In this document: one piece after another, positions 6,701 to 7,989 of the stretch
How positions within the stretch are numbered: the stretch's first letter is position 1
Layout: each line of letters opens with the position of its first letter
Assembly (NCBI GenBank): GCA_934394595.1
Contig: CAKRRX010000117.1
Location: forward strand, 1 to 7,989
From: an uncultured Blautia sp.
GTDB lineage: Bacteria > Bacillota > Clostridia > Lachnospirales > Lachnospiraceae
DNA: 7,989 nt
Direction: 5' to 3'
Position numbers and translations under genes: made by a program
Notes under the pieces: generated by a model
Database searches by the model: none
Told to the model about the DNA's origin: nothing
Seen by the model: the letters and a program-made list of their open reading frames with translations, nothing else

Positions 6701-7711
6701 TCAGTAAACTTCCCATGCTCTGGGAATAAAAATCTCTTTAAATTTCTTCATGGAATACTGGTCTGTCATTCCGGAAAGCCAGTCACATACTGCCCGGTTC
6801 CTGGGGACACCCTTTTTCTCCATGAGGTTCCGATACTCTTTTGACATAGCCTCCGGGTGTTCTATGTAATACTCATACATTTCTGTGAGCATTTTAATTG
6901 CTTTTGATTCTTCCTTTTTCGCTATGGGATTCAGATATACTTTTTTGAACATTTCGCTTCGAAGATCCATCAGGGCCTGCTCTACCGGCGCTGACATCCG
7001 GATCATCGGCTGATCCAGACTGTTCTCGATAATGTCGTGGACAAAGGTATTCAGTCTCTCCCTTGTGGTCTGACCAAGAAATTCCCGCAGCCTCGAAGAA
7101 ATATCTGTCTCAGTAATGATTCCCGCTCTCTGCGCATCATCCATATCGTGATGGACATATGCAATTTTATCTGAAAACCGCACAACCTGTCCTTCCAGGG
7201 TGGTGGGGCTTCCGCTGGTGCGATGATTCAGGATGCCATCTCTGGTCTCCCAGGTAAGATTCAGCCCTTCCCCATTTTTCTCAAGCACTTCCACCACACG
7301 AACACTCTGCCTGTAATGAGCAAATCCTTCCGGGTGTACTGCATTAAGGGCTGCTTCTCCGGAATGTCCAAAAGGTGTATGCCCCAGATCATGTCCAAGG
7401 GCAATGGCTTCCACCAGATCCTCGTTAAGCCGCAAAGCCTTTGCAATGGTCCGGGCAATCTGAGATACCTCCAGGGTATGGGTAAGCCTGTTCCGGTAAT
7501 GATCTCCCTCCGGTGCCAGAAATACCTGCGTCTTATCCTTCATTCTGCGAAAAGCCTTGCTGTGCAGGATCCTGTCACGATCACGCTGATAGACTGTCCG
7601 CACATCACATTCTTCTTCCGGCCGGTCCCTTCCTTTGGAACGGCCACTGCAGGCAGCGTAAGGACTTAATAATTCCAGTTCTCTTTCTTCCATGCTTTCT
7701 CTGATATTCAT
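6701..7711 (-). CDS. dgt: dGTP triphosphohydrolase-like HD-domain protein
   Basis: A 336-residue HD-superfamily dNTP triphosphohydrolase of the short dGTPase-like type, expected to hydrolyse dNTPs to deoxynucleosides and triphosphate, thereby trimming the dNTP pool. The metal ligands of the HD fold are visible: His78 (NRLTHTLEV), His107-Asp108 (ALGHDLGHTPFGHSGE) and Asp181 (SDKIAYVHHD). The N-terminal RTVYQRDRDRILHSKAFRRMKDKTQ-type segment is conserved in the family, and HRTSGS (163-168) is also typical. Substrate preference (dGTP or other dNTPs) cannot be told from sequence. The ATG at 7711 is the earliest possible start, because an in-frame TAG immediately precedes it. GGAGG (7723-7727) lies 11 nt upstream, inside the end of a candidate leader ORF. 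Position ahead of dnaG-rpoD is common in Clostridia and links nucleotide supply to replication. Confidence 0.94.
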   Translation of the reverse strand: MNIRESMEERELELLSPYAACSGRSKGRDRPEEECDVRTVYQRDRDRILHSKAFRRMKDKTQVFLAPEGDHYRNRLTHTLEVSQIARTIAKALRLNEDLVEAIALGHDLGHTPFGHSGEAALNAVHPEGFAHYRQSVRVVEVLEKNGEGLNLTWETRDGILNHRTSGSPTTLEGQVVRFSDKIAYVHHDMDDAQRAGIITETDISSRLREFLGQTTRERLNTFVHDIIENSLDQPMIRMSAPVEQALMDLRSEMFKKVYLNPIAKKEESKAIKMLTEMYEYYIEHPEAMSKEYRNLMEKKGVPRNRAVCDWLSGMTDQYSMKKFKEIFIPRAWEVY

Positions 7712-7718
7712 CTATCTA

Positions 7719-7751
7719 TTATCCTCCAAAGGTTGACAGGTGTGCCGACAT
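7719..7751 (-). CDS. Candidate 10-residue leader peptide MSAHLSTFGG upstream of dgt
   Basis: On the minus strand a full AGGAGG (7756-7761) stands 4 nt before an ATG at 7751. This opens a 10-codon frame, MSAHLSTFGG, ending in TAA at 7719-7721. The last two codons, GGA GGA, are themselves the Shine-Dalgarno sequence of dgt, and the stop is 7 nt before the dgt ATG. The same AGGAGG plus 4-nt spacing is seen at the kinase gene in this window. The arrangement suggests that ribosomes translating the mini-ORF affect access to the dgt site (inference). The peptide resembles nothing I recognise and has no run of regulatory codons. It could be a fortuitous purine-rich stretch. Confidence 0.4.
   Translation of the reverse strand: MSAHLSTFGG
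7723..7727 (-). promoter_or_regulatory. Ribosome binding site of dgt, inside the leader ORF
   Basis: GGAGG lies 11 nt before the dgt ATG, a long spacing like that of rpoD. It is also read as part of two Gly codons of the candidate leader ORF, so elongating ribosomes would cover it. Confidence 0.6.
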
Positions 7752-7765
7752 TTTTCCTCCTATTA

Positions 7766-7771
7766 ATTATA
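7766..7771 (-). promoter_or_regulatory. Possible -10 box for the dgt-dnaG-rpoD operon
   Basis: A perfect TATAAT on the minus strand stands 5 nt before the AGGAGG of the leader ORF. No good -35 hexamer is found 16-18 bp upstream (the sequence there is about GGAATT) and there is no extended TG motif, so the call is weak. If used, transcription would begin around 7759-7760, giving the leader ORF an extremely short 5' UTR. The real promoter may lie further upstream in the A/T-rich tract. Confidence 0.35.
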
Positions 7772-7796
7772 TTCTACACAAAATTTCAAATTCCTC

Positions 7797-7841
7797 TTTT
7801 TTTCAAAAAAAATTTGAATTTTTTCAATTTTTTTATAAAAA
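7797..7841. promoter_or_regulatory. A/T-tract region, likely UP element/curved DNA
   Basis: Five A- or T-runs (7797-7803, 7805-7812, 7819-7824, 7828-7834, 7837-7841) follow each other at roughly 8-13 bp centre spacing, directly upstream of the tRNA promoter. Such tracts bend DNA and bind the RNA polymerase alpha C-terminal domains, as is usual upstream of strong stable-RNA promoters. The segment also holds an imperfect A/T-only inverted repeat (AAATTTGAA / TTCAATTT). Confidence 0.55.
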
Positions 7842-7845
7842 TCTG

Positions 7846-7874
7846 TTGACAATCATATTCCCCTTTGCTATACT
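7846..7874 (+). promoter_or_regulatory. Sigma-A promoter of the tRNA-Leu gene
   Basis: A consensus -35 TTGACA (7846-7851), exactly 17 bp of spacer and a -10 box TATACT (7869-7874, one mismatch to TATAAT). It is preceded by the A/T-tract region. Transcription should start near 7880, leaving a leader of about 45 nt before the mature tRNA, to be removed by RNase P. Divergent to the dgt operon. Confidence 0.92.
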
Positions 7875-7889
7875 AATATCCGTCGCAAC

Positions 7890-7906
7890 GGAAAAGAAAC
7901 TTTTCC
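7890..7906 (+). other. Hairpin in the pre-tRNA 5' leader
   Basis: GGAAAAG (7890-7896) and CTTTTCC (7900-7906) form a perfect 7-bp inverted repeat with a 3-nt AAA loop, about 10 nt into the transcript. It competes with a smaller CCGT/ACGG stem (7880-7883 and 7888-7891), since both use the GG at 7890-7891. No U-run follows, so it is not a terminator. It may protect the leader or be a dyad for a regulator. Confidence 0.5.
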
Positions 7907-7924
7907 TTATGAGAAATGCGATAT

Positions 7925-7989
7925 GCGGAAGTGTCGGAACTGGCAGACGAGCAAGACTAAGGATCTTGTAAGCATTGCGCTTGTGTGGG
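7925..7989 (+). tRNA. tRNA-Leu, anticodon AAG (3' end beyond window)
   Basis: The 5' acceptor strand is GCGGAAG, followed by TG and a D-arm with stem TCG/CGA enclosing GAACTGGCAGA. The anticodon stem is CAAGA/TCTTG with loop CTAAGGA, placing AAG at positions 34-36. A long variable arm follows (AAGC/GCTT stem), as in class II tRNAs, and the window stops at the first strand of the T-stem (GTGGG). The acceptor, the G after the anticodon and the long variable arm fit tRNA-Leu. An A34 anticodon would read CUU, and also CUC/CUA if deaminated to inosine. The missing T-loop, acceptor 3' strand and CCA state cannot be judged. Confidence 0.9.

Noticed and set aside
7733..7738. Plus-strand TTGACA as a second promoter for the tRNA gene
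   Set aside because: No -10 hexamer exists at 16-18 bp spacing (the sequence there is CCTCCT). The nearest TATTAA is 22 bp away, and the match lies inside the dgt leader region.

Overview
The window looks like chromosomal DNA of a clostridial Firmicute, most likely Lachnospiraceae (inference). The evidence is the Firmicute-type order dgt-dnaG-rpoD(sigA)-trmK-Nif3 family, strong AGGAGG-type ribosome binding sites, sigma-A promoters with TTGACA/TATAAT-like boxes, and an RNase P RNA that reads as the class A type. No insertion sequence, phage gene, CRISPR array or obvious foreign island is visible. This is a core housekeeping region.

Layout. Almost everything is on the minus strand, so transcription runs from high to low coordinates. 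A divergent intergenic region (7712-7924) holds a very good plus-strand sigma-A promoter for a tRNA-Leu gene (anticodon AAG, cut by the window end). On the minus strand it holds a candidate 10-codon leader ORF directly upstream of dgt. Then follow dgt (dNTP triphosphohydrolase-like), dnaG (primase), rpoD/sigA (primary sigma factor), trmK (tRNA m1A22 methyltransferase) and a Nif3/YqfO-family metal protein. Four of these five are tightly packed, with gaps of 10-38 nt or an 11-nt overlap; dgt and dnaG are separated by 86 nt. After a 237-nt non-coding gap comes a large TGS plus P-loop nucleoside kinase-like protein. Finally the 5' part of rnpB appears, with its own sigma-A promoter.

How the genes work together. 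This is a Firmicute version of the macromolecular synthesis locus: dNTP pool control (dgt), replication priming (dnaG), transcription initiation (rpoD), tRNA modification (trmK) and tRNA maturation (rnpB). The Nif3 protein and the kinase-like protein are conserved but poorly understood.

Less ordinary parts. (1) The 237-nt gap before the kinase is packed with inverted repeats. It includes a candidate three-way-junction element of about 138 nt, delimited by 9-bp inverted ends, with one perfect 15-bp arm. (2) A mini-ORF with an excellent Shine-Dalgarno sequence ends inside the Shine-Dalgarno region of dgt. (3) An 8-bp hairpin sits where the Nif3 ribosome binding site should be, at the trmK/Nif3 overlap. 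(4) The tRNA-Leu has an A34 anticodon. I do not see a clearly new defence or mobile system here.
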